The notes: generated by a model from the sequence alone, not told the origin. A stretch of 28,056 bases of DNA from an uncultured Oscillospiraceae bacterium (GCA_910577805.1 CAJTOE010000015.1:1-28056), one strand, 5' to 3'; shown: positions 1-6,592, counted from the first letter of the stretch. Numbers and translations are program-made.

Positions 1-231
1 CTTGGGGCACACGCGCTGCACCTTGCAGGCGAAGATGGGGGCCTCCTTCTGGAGGATGCCGCCCTGCTCCCCCTGGCGGCGGGGCTTGGTGTGACGGGAG
101 ACCACGTTGACCTTCTCCACGATCACCTTGCCGGCCTTGGGCTGGACCTCCAGGACCTTGCCCTGCTTGCCCTTGTCCTTGCCGGACAGAACGACCACCA
201 GGTCGTCCTTGCGGATGCTCATTTTATTCAT
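1..231 (-). CDS. rplX: 50S ribosomal protein L24 (partial, 3' end outside window)
   Basis: Large-subunit assembly-initiator protein that binds 23S rRNA near the peptide exit tunnel. The first 77 codons are visible; roughly the last quarter lies beyond the window edge. The N-terminus shows the KOW-type L24 core, with IRKDDLVVVLSGKDKGKQG followed by a VNVVSRHTKP segment. Two starts are possible: ATG at 231, preceded by GGGAGGG, and an in-frame ATG at 222 (MSIRKDD), preceded by GGAG. I chose 231 because its ribosome binding site directly follows the rplN stop codon. It is the last visible gene of the S10 operon, 15 bases after rplN, so translational coupling is likely. Identity is certain; the exact start is less so. 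Confidence 0.95.
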   Translation of the reverse strand, partial: MNKMSIRKDDLVVVLSGKDKGKQGKVLEVQPKAGKVIVEKVNVVSRHTKPRRQGEQGGILQKEAPIFACKVQRVCPK

Positions 232-246
232 CTCCAAAACCCTCCC

Positions 247-615
247 TTACAGCACTTCGGGAGCCAGGGACAGGATCTTCATGTAGTCCTTGTCGCGCAG
301 CTCGCGGGCCACTGGGCCAAAGATACGGGTGCCGCGGGGGTTCTTGTCCTCCTTGATGAGGACGGCGGCGTTGTCGTCAAAGCGCACATAGGAGCCGTCG
401 GCCCGCCGCACGCCCTTGGCGGAGCGGACGATCACGGCCTTGACCACCTCGCCCTTCTTCACGGTGCCGCCGGGCTGGGCCTTGCGGACCGAAGCCACGA
501 TCACGTCGCCGATGTTGCCGAACTTGCGCTTGGAGCCGCCCAGCACGCGGATGGTCTTGATCTCCTTGGCGCCGGTGTTGTCGGCCACCTTCAGATAGCT
601 TTCCTGTTGAATCAT
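247..615 (-). CDS. rplN: 50S ribosomal protein L14
   Basis: Large-subunit protein at the subunit interface, forming bridges to 16S rRNA. The 122-residue product has the family's usual length. It begins MIQQESYLKVADNTGAKE and carries the conserved VVKAVIVRSAKGVRR stretch and the C-terminal IFGPVARELRDK motif. The start ATG at 615 has an AAGGAGG site 7 bases upstream that overlaps the rpsQ stop codon (TAAGGAGG), which fits coupled translation within the operon. Nothing unusual was seen. Confidence 0.99.
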   Translation of the reverse strand: MIQQESYLKVADNTGAKEIKTIRVLGGSKRKFGNIGDVIVASVRKAQPGGTVKKGEVVKAVIVRSAKGVRRADGSYVRFDDNAAVLIKEDKNPRGTRIFGPVARELRDKDYMKILSLAPEVL

Positions 616-627
616 GCCGGCACCTCC

Positions 628-888
628 TTACTTCGCCTTTTCGAGGATCTCAACCACGCGCCAGCGCTTGTCCTTGGACAGGGGGCGGGTCTCCATGACC
701 CGGACCCGGTCGCCGGTGCCGCACTCGTTGAGCTCGTCGTGGGCCTTTAATTTATAAGTTCTCTTGACAATCTTCTTATACAGAGGATGGGCCACGCGGT
801 CGGCGATGGCGACCACAACGGTCTTGTCCATCTTGTCCGAAACCACCAGGCCGACTCTGGTCTTGCGGGAAGAAGTTCTGTTTTCCAT
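628..888 (-). CDS. rpsQ: 30S ribosomal protein S17
   Basis: Small-subunit primary binding protein with an OB fold that contacts the 5' domain of 16S rRNA. The product is 86 residues, normal for the family. It shows KTRVGLVVSDKMDKTVVVAI near the N-terminus and the family's GDRVRVMETRPLSKDKRWRV signature near the C-terminus. The ATG at 888 is preceded by GAGGAGG at a 9-base spacing. It lies 18 bases after rpmC and 12 bases before rplN in the operon. Nothing unusual was seen. Confidence 0.98.
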   Translation of the reverse strand: MENRTSSRKTRVGLVVSDKMDKTVVVAIADRVAHPLYKKIVKRTYKLKAHDELNECGTGDRVRVMETRPLSKDKRWRVVEILEKAK

Positions 889-906
889 GATAAAATTCCT
901 CCTCTA

Positions 907-1104
907 TCAGCGGCCGGCGAGCTGCTGCTCGCGGATGATGGTCTTGACCCTGGCAATGTCCTTTTTAACCTCGGCGATGCGCACGGGGTTATCCAGCTGA
1001 TTGGTGGCGTGCTGGAGCCGCAGGTTGAACAGGTCCTTTTTCAGGTCCAGCAGCTTGCCCTCCAGCTCGGCGCCGGACAGCTCACGTACTTCCTTAGCCT
1101 TCAT
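907..1104 (-). CDS. rpmC: 50S ribosomal protein L29
   Basis: Small helical large-subunit protein near the tunnel exit, close to where SRP and trigger factor dock. It has 65 residues and the expected start MKAKEVRELSGAELEGKL and helix LFNLRLQHATNQLDNPVRI. The ATG overlaps the rplP stop codon by one base (TAATG). Its own Shine-Dalgarno sequence is weak, with only a GGTGAGG-like stretch upstream. Translation is therefore probably coupled to termination of rplP. This is inferred from the overlap. Confidence 0.98.
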   Translation of the reverse strand: MKAKEVRELSGAELEGKLLDLKKDLFNLRLQHATNQLDNPVRIAEVKKDIARVKTIIREQQLAGR

Positions 1105-1535
1105 TACGCCTCACCGCCCTTCTCCGTCTCCTCGCGCTTGACGATCTTGCACTTCACCGGCAGCTTGTGGCTGGCCAGGCGCAGGGCCTCGCGGGCCACG
1201 TCCTCGCCGATGCCGGCGATCTCGAACATCACACGGCCGGGCTTCACCACGGCCACCCAGTACTCCGGGGAGCCTTTACCGGAACCCATGCGGGTCTCGG
1301 CGGGCTTCTCGGTCACGGGCTTGTCGGGGAAAATCTTGATCCAGACCTTACCGCCGCGCTTGGTGTGGCGGGTCATGGCGATACGGGCCGCCTCGATCTG
1401 GTTGCTGGTAATCCACGCGGGCTCAGTGGCCACCAGGCCGAACTCACCGTAGGTCACGGTGTTGCCGCGGGTGGCCTTGCCCTTCATACGGCCGCGGTGG
1501 ACGCGGCGGTATTTCACTCTCTTGGGGAGCAGCAT
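1104..1535 (-). CDS. rplP: 50S ribosomal protein L16
   Basis: Large-subunit protein that helps organise the A-site tRNA region. It has 143 residues and starts MLLPKRVKYRRVHRGRMKG. The conserved loop KPAETRMGSGKGSPEYWVA includes the arginine that corresponds to the one hydroxylated in E. coli L16 (family knowledge; modification here is unknown). The ATG at 1535 overlaps the rpsC stop codon by one base. A good AAGGAGG site lies 9 bases upstream, inside the end of rpsC. The C-terminal tail (KREETEKGGEA) is slightly acidic, as in related clostridia. Confidence 0.98.
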   Translation of the reverse strand: MLLPKRVKYRRVHRGRMKGKATRGNTVTYGEFGLVATEPAWITSNQIEAARIAMTRHTKRGGKVWIKIFPDKPVTEKPAETRMGSGKGSPEYWVAVVKPGRVMFEIAGIGEDVAREALRLASHKLPVKCKIVKREETEKGGEA

Positions 1536-2422
1536 TACTGAGCGCCTCCTTCCTTCGGGGTGGTGTTGGCGGGTCCCGCAGGACGGGGGCCGCGGTTGTG
1601 ATTGAAATTGCCCTGGCCGGCGGGGCGGGGGCCCCGGTCGCGGTTAAAGCCGCCGCCCTGACCGGCGGGGCGGGGACCCCGGTCCCGGTTGAAGCCGCCG
1701 CCGCGGCCGTCCCGGCGGTCCCGGCGTGGACGGTCCCGGCGCTCCTGATAGGGCTTGCTGGTATCCAGGGTGCGGGGGGTGGTGCGCAGGGCCTGGGTGA
1801 GCACCTCGCCCTTATAGATCCACACCTTTACGCCGATACGGCCGTAGGTGGTGGCCGCCTCCGCGAAGCCGTAGTCGATGTCGGCCCGGAGGGTCTGCAG
1901 GGGGATGGTGCCGTCGTGGTAATGCTCGGTGCGGGCGATCTCCGCGCCGCCCAGACGACCGGAGCAGCAGGTCTTGATGCCCCGCGCGCCGGAGCGCATA
2001 GCCCGGCCCATGGCGTTCTTCATGGCCCGGCGGAAGCCGATGCGCTTCTCCAGCTGCTGAGCGATGTTCTCCGCCACCAGCTGGGCGTTCATATCGGCGT
2101 TGTTGACCTCAATGATCTTCAGGTCCACAGGCTTGCCGGTCATCTTGGTCAGCTGGGCCTCCAGGCGCTTGATGTCCTCGCCGCCCTTGCCGATGACCAC
2201 GCCGGGCCGGGCACAGTGCAGATACACCCGGACCTTGGCGGAGTCCCGCTCGATCTCAATCTTGGGGATGCCGGCGGAATAGAGGTTCTTCTTCAGGTAG
2301 CTGCGCAGCTTAAAGTCCTCCACCAGCAGGTCGCCCACCTTCTCGTTGCGGGCATACCAGCGGGAGTCCCAATCTTTGATGACGCCCACGCGTAAACCGT
2401 GGGGATTCACTTTCTGTCCCAT
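1535..2422 (-). CDS. rpsC: 30S ribosomal protein S3 with long Arg/Gly-rich C-terminal tail
   Basis: Small-subunit protein at the mRNA entry site, involved in mRNA unwinding. The body is standard: MGQKVNPHGLRVG start, a type II KH domain with the GKGG loop at about residues 78-81, and the C-terminal S3 domain ending near KVWIYKGEVL at about residue 210. The full product is 295 residues, against roughly 215-220 for typical S3. The extra ~80 residues are an RPRRDRRDGR segment, two identical 15-residue repeats (GGGFNRDRGPRPAGQ, residues 241-270), a degenerate third copy, and a PKEGGAQ end. The tail is basic, low-complexity and probably disordered. The ATG at 2422 has a strong GGGAGGAGG site. The tail stays in frame to the stop that overlaps rplP, so I take it as real rather than a frameshift. 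Confidence 0.98.
   Translation of the reverse strand: MGQKVNPHGLRVGVIKDWDSRWYARNEKVGDLLVEDFKLRSYLKKNLYSAGIPKIEIERDSAKVRVYLHCARPGVVIGKGGEDIKRLEAQLTKMTGKPVDLKIIEVNNADMNAQLVAENIAQQLEKRIGFRRAMKNAMGRAMRSGARGIKTCCSGRLGGAEIARTEHYHDGTIPLQTLRADIDYGFAEAATTYGRIGVKVWIYKGEVLTQALRTTPRTLDTSKPYQERRDRPRRDRRDGRGGGFNRDRGPRPAGQGGGFNRDRGPRPAGQGNFNHNRGPRPAGPANTTPKEGGAQ
1571..1702 (-). repeat. 45-bp tandem repeats in rpsC tail
   Basis: Two full 45-bp units and one degenerate unit encode the repeats GGGFNRDRGPRPAGQ (twice) and GNFNHNRGPRPAGP at the C-terminus of S3. The protein repeats are exact between units one and two. The DNA differs at a few third positions, for example GGTCGCGG against GGTCCCGG, so the duplication is not brand new or is under protein-level selection. 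Confidence 0.88.
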
Positions 2423-2437
2423 ACTGTTCCTCCTCCC

Positions 2438-2770
2438 TCAGCGCTCGCTCACCGCGATGGTGACGTGGGAAGTGCGCTTGTTGATCCGGTACGCGCGGCC
2501 CTGGGCCCGCGGCATGATGCGCTTGATGATGGGGCCGGGGTTGGCGCAGCAGGCGGACACATACAGCTTCTCAGGGTCCATCTGGTGGTTGTTCTCCGCG
2601 TTGGCGGCGGCGCTTTTCAGCAGCTTCAGCACCGGCTCGGAGGCCGCCTTGGGGGTCTGCATCAGGATGGCGGTGGCGGTGGCCACGTCCTTGCCCCGGA
2701 TCAGGTCCAGGACGATCTTGACCTTGCGGGGAGAGATACGCAGGTATCTCAGATTTGCTTTCGCTTCCAT
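2438..2770 (-). CDS. rplV: 50S ribosomal protein L22
   Basis: Large-subunit protein whose beta-hairpin lines the peptide exit tunnel; the hairpin is a known site of macrolide-resistance changes in other bacteria. It has 110 residues and starts MEAKANLRYLRISPRKVKIV. It contains the conserved LKSAAANAENNH and the hairpin and C-terminal region PRAQGRAYRINKRTSHVTI. No deletion in the hairpin is evident by eye. The start has AAGGAGGAG upstream. It sits 15 bases after rpsS and 15 bases before rpsC. Confidence 0.98.
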   Translation of the reverse strand: MEAKANLRYLRISPRKVKIVLDLIRGKDVATATAILMQTPKAASEPVLKLLKSAAANAENNHQMDPEKLYVSACCANPGPIIKRIMPRAQGRAYRINKRTSHVTIAVSER

Positions 2771-2785
2771 TTGTTTCTCTCCTCC

Positions 2786-3058
2786 TTACTTGCCGGTCTT
2801 GCTGCCCGCGTGTCCCTTAAAGGTGCGGGTCGGCACGAATTCGCCCAGCTTATGGCCCACCATGTCCTCGGTCACGTAGACGGGCACGTGCTTGCGTCCG
2901 TCGTGGACCGCGAAGGTGTGGCCGACGAAGGCGGGGAAGATGGTGGAGGCGCGGCTCCAGGTTTTCAGGACCTTCTTCTCGCCCTTCTGATTCATTGCAT
3001 CCACCCGCTTCAGCAGCTCAGGGGCGCAAAAGGGGCCTTTTTTAATGCTTCTGCTCAT
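2786..3058 (-). CDS. rpsS: 30S ribosomal protein S19
   Basis: Small-subunit head protein near the A-site finger and decoding region. It has 90 residues and starts MSRSIKKGPFCAPELLKRV. The family signature HDGRKHVPVYVTEDMVGHKL lies in the middle, followed by GEFVPTRTFKGHAG. The ATG at 3058 follows TAAGGAGG at the rplB stop, with a 12-base gap to the start. It occupies the standard position between rplB and rplV. Confidence 0.98.
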   Translation of the reverse strand: MSRSIKKGPFCAPELLKRVDAMNQKGEKKVLKTWSRASTIFPAFVGHTFAVHDGRKHVPVYVTEDMVGHKLGEFVPTRTFKGHAGSKTGK

Positions 3059-3074
3059 CTTTTACACTCCCTCC

Positions 3075-3908
3075 TTATTTGCTGTTGCGGCGCTTGACGA
3101 TGAACTTGTCGGTGCGGTTCTTCGTCTTGCGGGTCTTGTAGCCCAGGGCGGGCTTGCCCCAGGGGGTGACCGGGCCGGGACGGCCTACGGGGCTTTTGCC
3201 CTCGCCGCCGCCGTGGGGGTGGTCACAGGGGTTCATCACGGAGCCGCGGACGGTGGGCCGCCAGCCCATGTGGCGCTTGCGGCCGGCCTTGCCGATCTGG
3301 ATGTTGGCGTGGTCGGTGTTGCCCACCTGGCCGATGGTAGCCTTGCAGTCCAGGCGGATATAGCGCATCTCGCCGGAGGGCAGGCGGACCTGGGCCATCC
3401 CGTTCTCCTTGGCCATGAGCTGGGCCGCGGTACCGGCGGAGCGCACCAGCTGGGCGCCCTTGCCGGGGTAAAGCTCGATGTTGTGGATCATTTCGCCCAC
3501 GGGGATGTTGGAGATGGGCAGGCAGTTGCCGGGCAGGATATCGGCGCCGGCGCCGGTCATGATGATGTGCCCGGCCTTCAGGCCGGCGGGGGCCAGGATG
3601 TACCGGCGCTCCCCGTCCTCATATTCGATCAGCGCAATGTTGGCGGACCGGTTGGGGTCGTACTGGAGATTGATGACCGTGGCCTTGCCCTCTTTGCTGC
3701 GCTTGAAGTCGATGATGCGGTATTTCTGCTTATTGCCGCCGCCGTGGTGGCGCACGGTGATCCGGCCGTAGCTGTTGCGGCCCGCGTGCTTTTTCAGCAC
3801 CTCGGTCAGGGCGCGCTCCGGCTTGGCCTTCTTGTCGATCCCCTCGAAGGCGGACACCGTCATGTGGCGGCGGGAGGGGGTCGTGGGCTTATAGGTTTTA
3901 ATCGCCAT
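3075..3908 (-). CDS. rplB: 50S ribosomal protein L2
   Basis: Core large-subunit protein needed for subunit joining and peptidyl-transferase activity. It has 277 residues, the usual length. It starts MAIKTYKPTTPSRRHMTVS and contains GRITVRHHGGGNKQKYR. The C-terminal signature MNPCDHPHGGGEGKSPVGR carries the conserved histidine near the catalytic centre. It ends in a basic tail (KFIVKRRNSK). ATG 3908 has AAGGAGG upstream. It has the usual place between rplW and rpsS. Confidence 0.99.
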   Translation of the reverse strand: MAIKTYKPTTPSRRHMTVSAFEGIDKKAKPERALTEVLKKHAGRNSYGRITVRHHGGGNKQKYRIIDFKRSKEGKATVINLQYDPNRSANIALIEYEDGERRYILAPAGLKAGHIIMTGAGADILPGNCLPISNIPVGEMIHNIELYPGKGAQLVRSAGTAAQLMAKENGMAQVRLPSGEMRYIRLDCKATIGQVGNTDHANIQIGKAGRKRHMGWRPTVRGSVMNPCDHPHGGGEGKSPVGRPGPVTPWGKPALGYKTRKTKNRTDKFIVKRRNSK

Positions 3909-3922
3909 TTCTCAATTCCTCC

Positions 3923-4219
3923 TTACACCATACCCTCGAAGAACTCGATGGACTTGGAATCGGCGGTCAGGGTGACCATGGCCTTCTTCCAGCTGGGGCG
4001 GCGGCCGGCGGGCCGTGCCCCCATGCGCTTCTGCTTGCCCTGCATGTTCAGGGTGTTCACCTTGGCTACCTTCACGCCAAAAATCTCCTCCACCGCCTTG
4101 GCGATTTCGATCTTGTTGGCGCTCTTGGCCACCTCGAAGGTGTAGCGCTTGCCCTCGGTCTGGGCCATAGACTGCTCGGTGATGATGGGGCGCTTAATGA
4201 TATCGTAAGCCTGTGTCAT
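3923..4219 (-). CDS. rplW: 50S ribosomal protein L23
   Basis: Large-subunit protein at the tunnel exit, and the docking site for trigger factor and SRP. It has 98 residues. The N-terminal IIKRPIITEQSMAQ and the central VEEIFGVKVAKVNTLN motif identify the family, followed by the extended-loop region KRMGARPAGRRPSWKKA. Its ATG overlaps the rplD stop by one base (TAATG). A GAGGAGG site lies inside the end of rplD, so the two are likely translationally coupled. Confidence 0.98.
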   Translation of the reverse strand: MTQAYDIIKRPIITEQSMAQTEGKRYTFEVAKSANKIEIAKAVEEIFGVKVAKVNTLNMQGKQKRMGARPAGRRPSWKKAMVTLTADSKSIEFFEGMV

Positions 4220-4839
4220 TACGCAAACACCTCCTCGATCACGGCCAGGGCGGCCTTATCCACCACCAGCCGCTTGGCGTTGACCACGTCATAGACGTTG
4301 ATGAGCTTGGCGGTGCTGGTCACCACGCCGGGGATATTCCGGGCGGATTTCACCACGTTCTCGTCCAGCTCCGCGGTGACGACCACGCACTTGCCTGCCT
4401 GCACAGCGTTCAAAAACTGCTGCATGGGCTTGGTCTTGATGGCGTCCAGGTGCAGGCCGTCCACCACCAGGATGTCGCCGGCGGCGGCCTTGGCGGACAG
4501 GGCGGACTTCAGGGCCAGACGCTTGACCTTGCGGTTGACGGTGTAGCTGTAGTCCCGGGGCTTGGGGGCGAAGGCGATGCCGCCGTGGGTCCACTGCACG
4601 GCCCGGGTGGAGCCCTGGCGGGCGTGTCCGGTGCCCTTCTGGCGCCAGGGCTTCTTGCCGCCGCCGGAGACCTCGGCCCGCGTCAGGGCGCTCTGGGTAC
4701 CCTGACGGCAGTTGGCCAGGTGGTTCTTGACCACCTCGTGGACCACAGCCTGGTTGGGCTCGATGCCGAAGACGCCCTCGGAGAGGTCGATCTCGCCGAC
4801 CTGCTGGCCGGCCATGTTAAACAAATTCGCTTTTGGCAT
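4219..4839 (-). CDS. rplD: 50S ribosomal protein L4
   Basis: Large-subunit protein whose loop reaches into the exit tunnel. In E. coli it also represses its own operon by binding the S10 leader; whether that happens here is unknown. It has 206 residues. The tunnel-loop region shows VSGGGKKPWRQKGTGHARQG followed by STRAVQWTHGGIAFAP. The C-terminal part contains the NIPGVVTSTAKLINVYDVV motif. It lies 19 bases after rplC, with an AAGGAGA-type site. Given the long leader upstream of rpsJ, L4 is the natural candidate autoregulator (inference). Confidence 0.98.
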   Translation of the reverse strand: MPKANLFNMAGQQVGEIDLSEGVFGIEPNQAVVHEVVKNHLANCRQGTQSALTRAEVSGGGKKPWRQKGTGHARQGSTRAVQWTHGGIAFAPKPRDYSYTVNRKVKRLALKSALSAKAAAGDILVVDGLHLDAIKTKPMQQFLNAVQAGKCVVVTAELDENVVKSARNIPGVVTSTAKLINVYDVVNAKRLVVDKAALAVIEEVFA

Positions 4840-4858
4840 ATCTCACACTCTCCTTTCC

Positions 4859-5584
4859 TTAGCCTTTGCGGGCGGAAGCCTTCTGCGGGTTGCGGCCGGA
4901 AGCCTTCTGCGGGTTGGCGCTGATGCCGGACGGGCCCTTCTTCTCCACATGGACCTTGGTGGTGCTCTTCAAAAAGACCACGCCGCCCTTGGGGCCGGGG
5001 ATCGCGCCGCGCACGGCGATGAGATTGTATTCAGGGTCCACCTTCACGATATCCAGGTTCTGCACCGTGACCTGCACGTTGCCCATCTGGCCCGCGCCGT
5101 CGCGGCCCTTGGCGATGTGGCCGGGGGTGGTGCCCGCGCCTAAGGAGCCCTGGTGGCGGTGGACGGGGCCGCCGCCGTGGGTGTTGCGCTTGACGGCCGC
5201 GCCGTGGCGCTTGACCACGCCCTGGAAGCCGTGGCCCTTGCTGATGCCGGTGACGTCGATGAACTCGCCGGCGGCGAACACGTCGGCCTTCACCTGCGCG
5301 CCCACCTCATACTGGGAGCAGTCCTTGAGCTTGAACTCCTTCAGGACTTTTTTCAGCTCGGTGATGCCGGCCTTTTTCTGGTGGCCGGTCTCAGGCTTGG
5401 TGAGCTTGCGCTCCGGAACAGTCTGGTAACCCAGCTGAACGGCCTCATAGCCGTCCTTCTCAGCGCTCTTCTTCTGCACGACGGTGCAGGGGCCGGCCTC
5501 GATCACCGTAACGGGGATCACGCGTCCGGCTTCATCGAAGATCTGGGTCATGCCGATCTTTTTGCCGATGATCGCTTTTTCCAT
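4859..5584 (-). CDS. rplC: 50S ribosomal protein L3, repeated C-terminal tail
   Basis: Core large-subunit protein that nucleates 50S assembly near the peptidyl-transferase centre. The product is 241 residues, longer than the usual ~210. It starts MEKAIIGKKIGMTQIFDEAG and contains the conserved SKGHGFQGVVKRHGAA and GPVHRHQGSLG loops, where many species methylate a glutamine. The extra C-terminal residues include two near-identical 8-residue units (NPQKASGR and NPQKASAR) encoded by a 24-bp tandem duplication. The ATG at 5584 has AGGAGG about 10 bases upstream. The 123-base gap from rpsJ is by far the largest inside this operon and can fold (see separate entry). Confidence 0.98.
   Translation of the reverse strand: MEKAIIGKKIGMTQIFDEAGRVIPVTVIEAGPCTVVQKKSAEKDGYEAVQLGYQTVPERKLTKPETGHQKKAGITELKKVLKEFKLKDCSQYEVGAQVKADVFAAGEFIDVTGISKGHGFQGVVKRHGAAVKRNTHGGGPVHRHQGSLGAGTTPGHIAKGRDGAGQMGNVQVTVQNLDIVKVDPEYNLIAVRGAIPGPKGGVVFLKSTTKVHVEKKGPSGISANPQKASGRNPQKASARKG
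4873..4916 (-). repeat. 24-bp tandem duplication in rplC tail
   Basis: An identical 20-mer (CGGAAGCCTTCTGCGGGTTG on the plus strand) occurs at 4873-4892 and at 4897-4916, a period of 24 bp. It duplicates eight codons at the end of L3. The near-perfect identity suggests a recent slippage event. Confidence 0.9.
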
Positions 5585-5707
5585 ACTGGAACTTCCTCCT
5601 ATTTCAAAAGGTTATTGGTCGGCGGAGTTGCCCAATGGGCTGGCATTGCTCCGGCGACTTGACCCGTCCGCCTCAAAACGCGGCGGACCGCGGTGCAAGC
5701 TAAGGAT
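5585..5707 (-). promoter_or_regulatory. Foldable rpsJ-rplC spacer, possible cis-acting RNA
   Basis: The 123-base spacer holds two inverted repeats. The first pairs 5618-5627 with 5649-5658 (10 bp with one G-G mismatch), with an inner 5-bp stem 5633-5637/5644-5648. The second pairs 5666-5672 with 5682-5688 (GTCCGCC/GGCGGAC, 7 bp). Neither is followed by a U-run, so they are not intrinsic terminators. Other gaps in this operon are 0-20 bases, so this spacer stands out. It could be a ribosomal-protein binding site or an RNA processing site. I cannot assign it to a known RNA family. Confidence 0.5.
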
Positions 5708-6022
5708 TTACAGCTTGATCTCCGTCTCCACACCGGCGGGGAGCTCCAGGGACATCAGGGCCTCCACGGTCTTGGGGGAGGGCTTGCGGATGTCGATGAG
5801 CCGCTTATGGGTGCGGCGTTCAAACTGTTCGCGGCTGTCCTTGTACTTATGGACGGCCCGCAGGATGGTGACCACCTCGGTCTTGGTGGGCAGGGGGATG
5901 GGGCCGGAGACGGAAGCGCCGGTGCGCTTGGCGGTCTCCACGATCTTCTCCGCGCTCTGGTCGATGAGCTGGTGGTCGTAGGCCTTCAAACGGATGCGGA
6001 TCATTTCTTTCTGAGCTGCCAT
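5708..6022 (-). CDS. rpsJ: 30S ribosomal protein S10
   Basis: Small-subunit head protein, also known as the antitermination factor NusE. The product is 104 residues from ATG 6022: MAAQKEMIRIRLKAYDHQLI, with the conserved KTEVVTILRAVHKYKDSREQ and FERRTHKRLIDI motifs. A longer reading frame extends upstream to 6220, but its first 66 residues are unlike S10 and are leader sequence. ATG 6022 has AAGGAGG at a 9-base spacing and gives the normal family length. It is the first gene of the operon, downstream of a near-consensus promoter and a long leader. Confidence 0.98.
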   Translation of the reverse strand: MAAQKEMIRIRLKAYDHQLIDQSAEKIVETAKRTGASVSGPIPLPTKTEVVTILRAVHKYKDSREQFERRTHKRLIDIRKPSPKTVEALMSLELPAGVETEIKL

Positions 6023-6288
6023 TTGGGTTTTCCTCCTTACATACATACGAAGCTGAGTCCTTCTGCTCGCCCTTCGTACGGTGAAGCACTCTCTGACCAC
6101 GTTGCCGTGCGTATCACTCCCCGTCACGAAAGAAACCGGCATGAAAGCAGGCCGGTTTCCACCATGCAGGGCGATATACGCCGCAGCAGAGGGTCCTTCA
6201 GCCGCCCGATTGTCGGACATACTCCGCGGAAGTTACCTCGTTTCCGAGCAATCTCCCGCATCATCGCAGACTGCGCGTTCTTCACGCG
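6023..6288 (-). promoter_or_regulatory. S10 operon leader with two inverted repeats
   Basis: This untranslated leader of about 265 nt lies between the predicted transcription start and rpsJ. One hairpin pairs 6132-6140 with 6151-6159 (GAAACCGGC/GCCGGTTTC, 9 bp, 10-base loop). It is followed in the transcript by a short TTTC, making it a weak terminator or attenuator candidate. A second stem pairs 6046-6052 with 6072-6078 (TACGAAG/CTTCGTA) and ends a few bases before the rpsJ ribosome binding site. No open reading frame with a plausible start explains this stretch. A role in autogenous control is an inference from its position. Confidence 0.5.
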
Positions 6289-6295
6289 CTTCAGT

Positions 6296-6324
6296 ATGAT
6301 ACCACACACACCCGTGTGTGTCAA
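6296..6324 (-). promoter_or_regulatory. S10 operon promoter
   Basis: On the minus strand a perfect -35 TTGACA (6319-6324) is followed, after exactly 17 bases, by -10 TATCAT (6296-6301). The spacer contains an alternating CACAC...GTGTGTG stretch that is itself an inverted repeat. This fits a strong housekeeping sigma promoter for a ribosomal operon, with transcription starting near 6289. Confidence 0.85.
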
Positions 6325-6367
6325 TGCCATTTGGCGTTTTTTTACGGAAATTTTTGAGTGGGACGGG

Positions 6368-6592
6368 GGCTTCACCCTCATCCGTCACGCTTCGCGTGCC
6401 ACCTTCCCCCGTGAGGGGGAAGGCGCGAACACTGGAACTTGCATGACTGCACAGTAGTCTCGGTAGACGCACCGATAAGCCTTCCCCCTAGTGGGGGAAG
6501 GCCGACTCCCCCTGTCAGGGGGAGATGTCGAGCGTAGCGAGACAGAGGGGGTAGGGGACCTGGCCGTAGGCCAGACGGATGAGGGTGAAGCC
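6368..6592. mobile_element. MITE/REP-like element with 19-bp terminal inverted repeats
   Basis: The ends are perfect 19-bp inverted repeats: GGCTTCACCCTCATCCGTC at 6368-6386 and its exact complement at 6574-6592. Inside are several perfect hairpins: CCTTCCCCC-GTGA-GGGGGAAGG near 6402, CCTTCCCCC-TAGT-GGGGGAAGG near 6481, a CTCCCCC/GGGGGAG stem near 6506, and CTGGCC-GTA-GGCCAG at 6560-6574. No credible coding frame and no clear target-site duplication were seen. It lies between the divergent S10 promoter and ppk. The structure suits a non-autonomous inverted-repeat element or an extragenic palindromic cluster; copy number elsewhere is unknown. Confidence 0.7.

Noticed and set aside
3045..4145. 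Long plus-strand reading frame of 366 codons opposite rplB and rplW
   Set aside because: It is an antisense shadow of certain ribosomal genes, with Gly/Ala/Val/His-rich composition typical of reversed GC-rich codons and no ribosome binding site.
4289..4594. Minus-strand 101-codon Arg/Gln-rich frame inside rplD
   Set aside because: Out-of-frame shadow of L4 on the same strand, with arginine-rich composition from GC-rich codons.
6023..6220. 66-codon N-terminal extension of rpsJ
   Set aside because: No similarity to S10, no good ribosome binding site at 6220, and the region contains leader hairpins.
6402..6525. Repeated hairpins as a CRISPR array
   Set aside because: Stems are similar, but spacing is irregular, there are no constant-length spacers and no cas genes. 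They lie inside an element with terminal inverted repeats.
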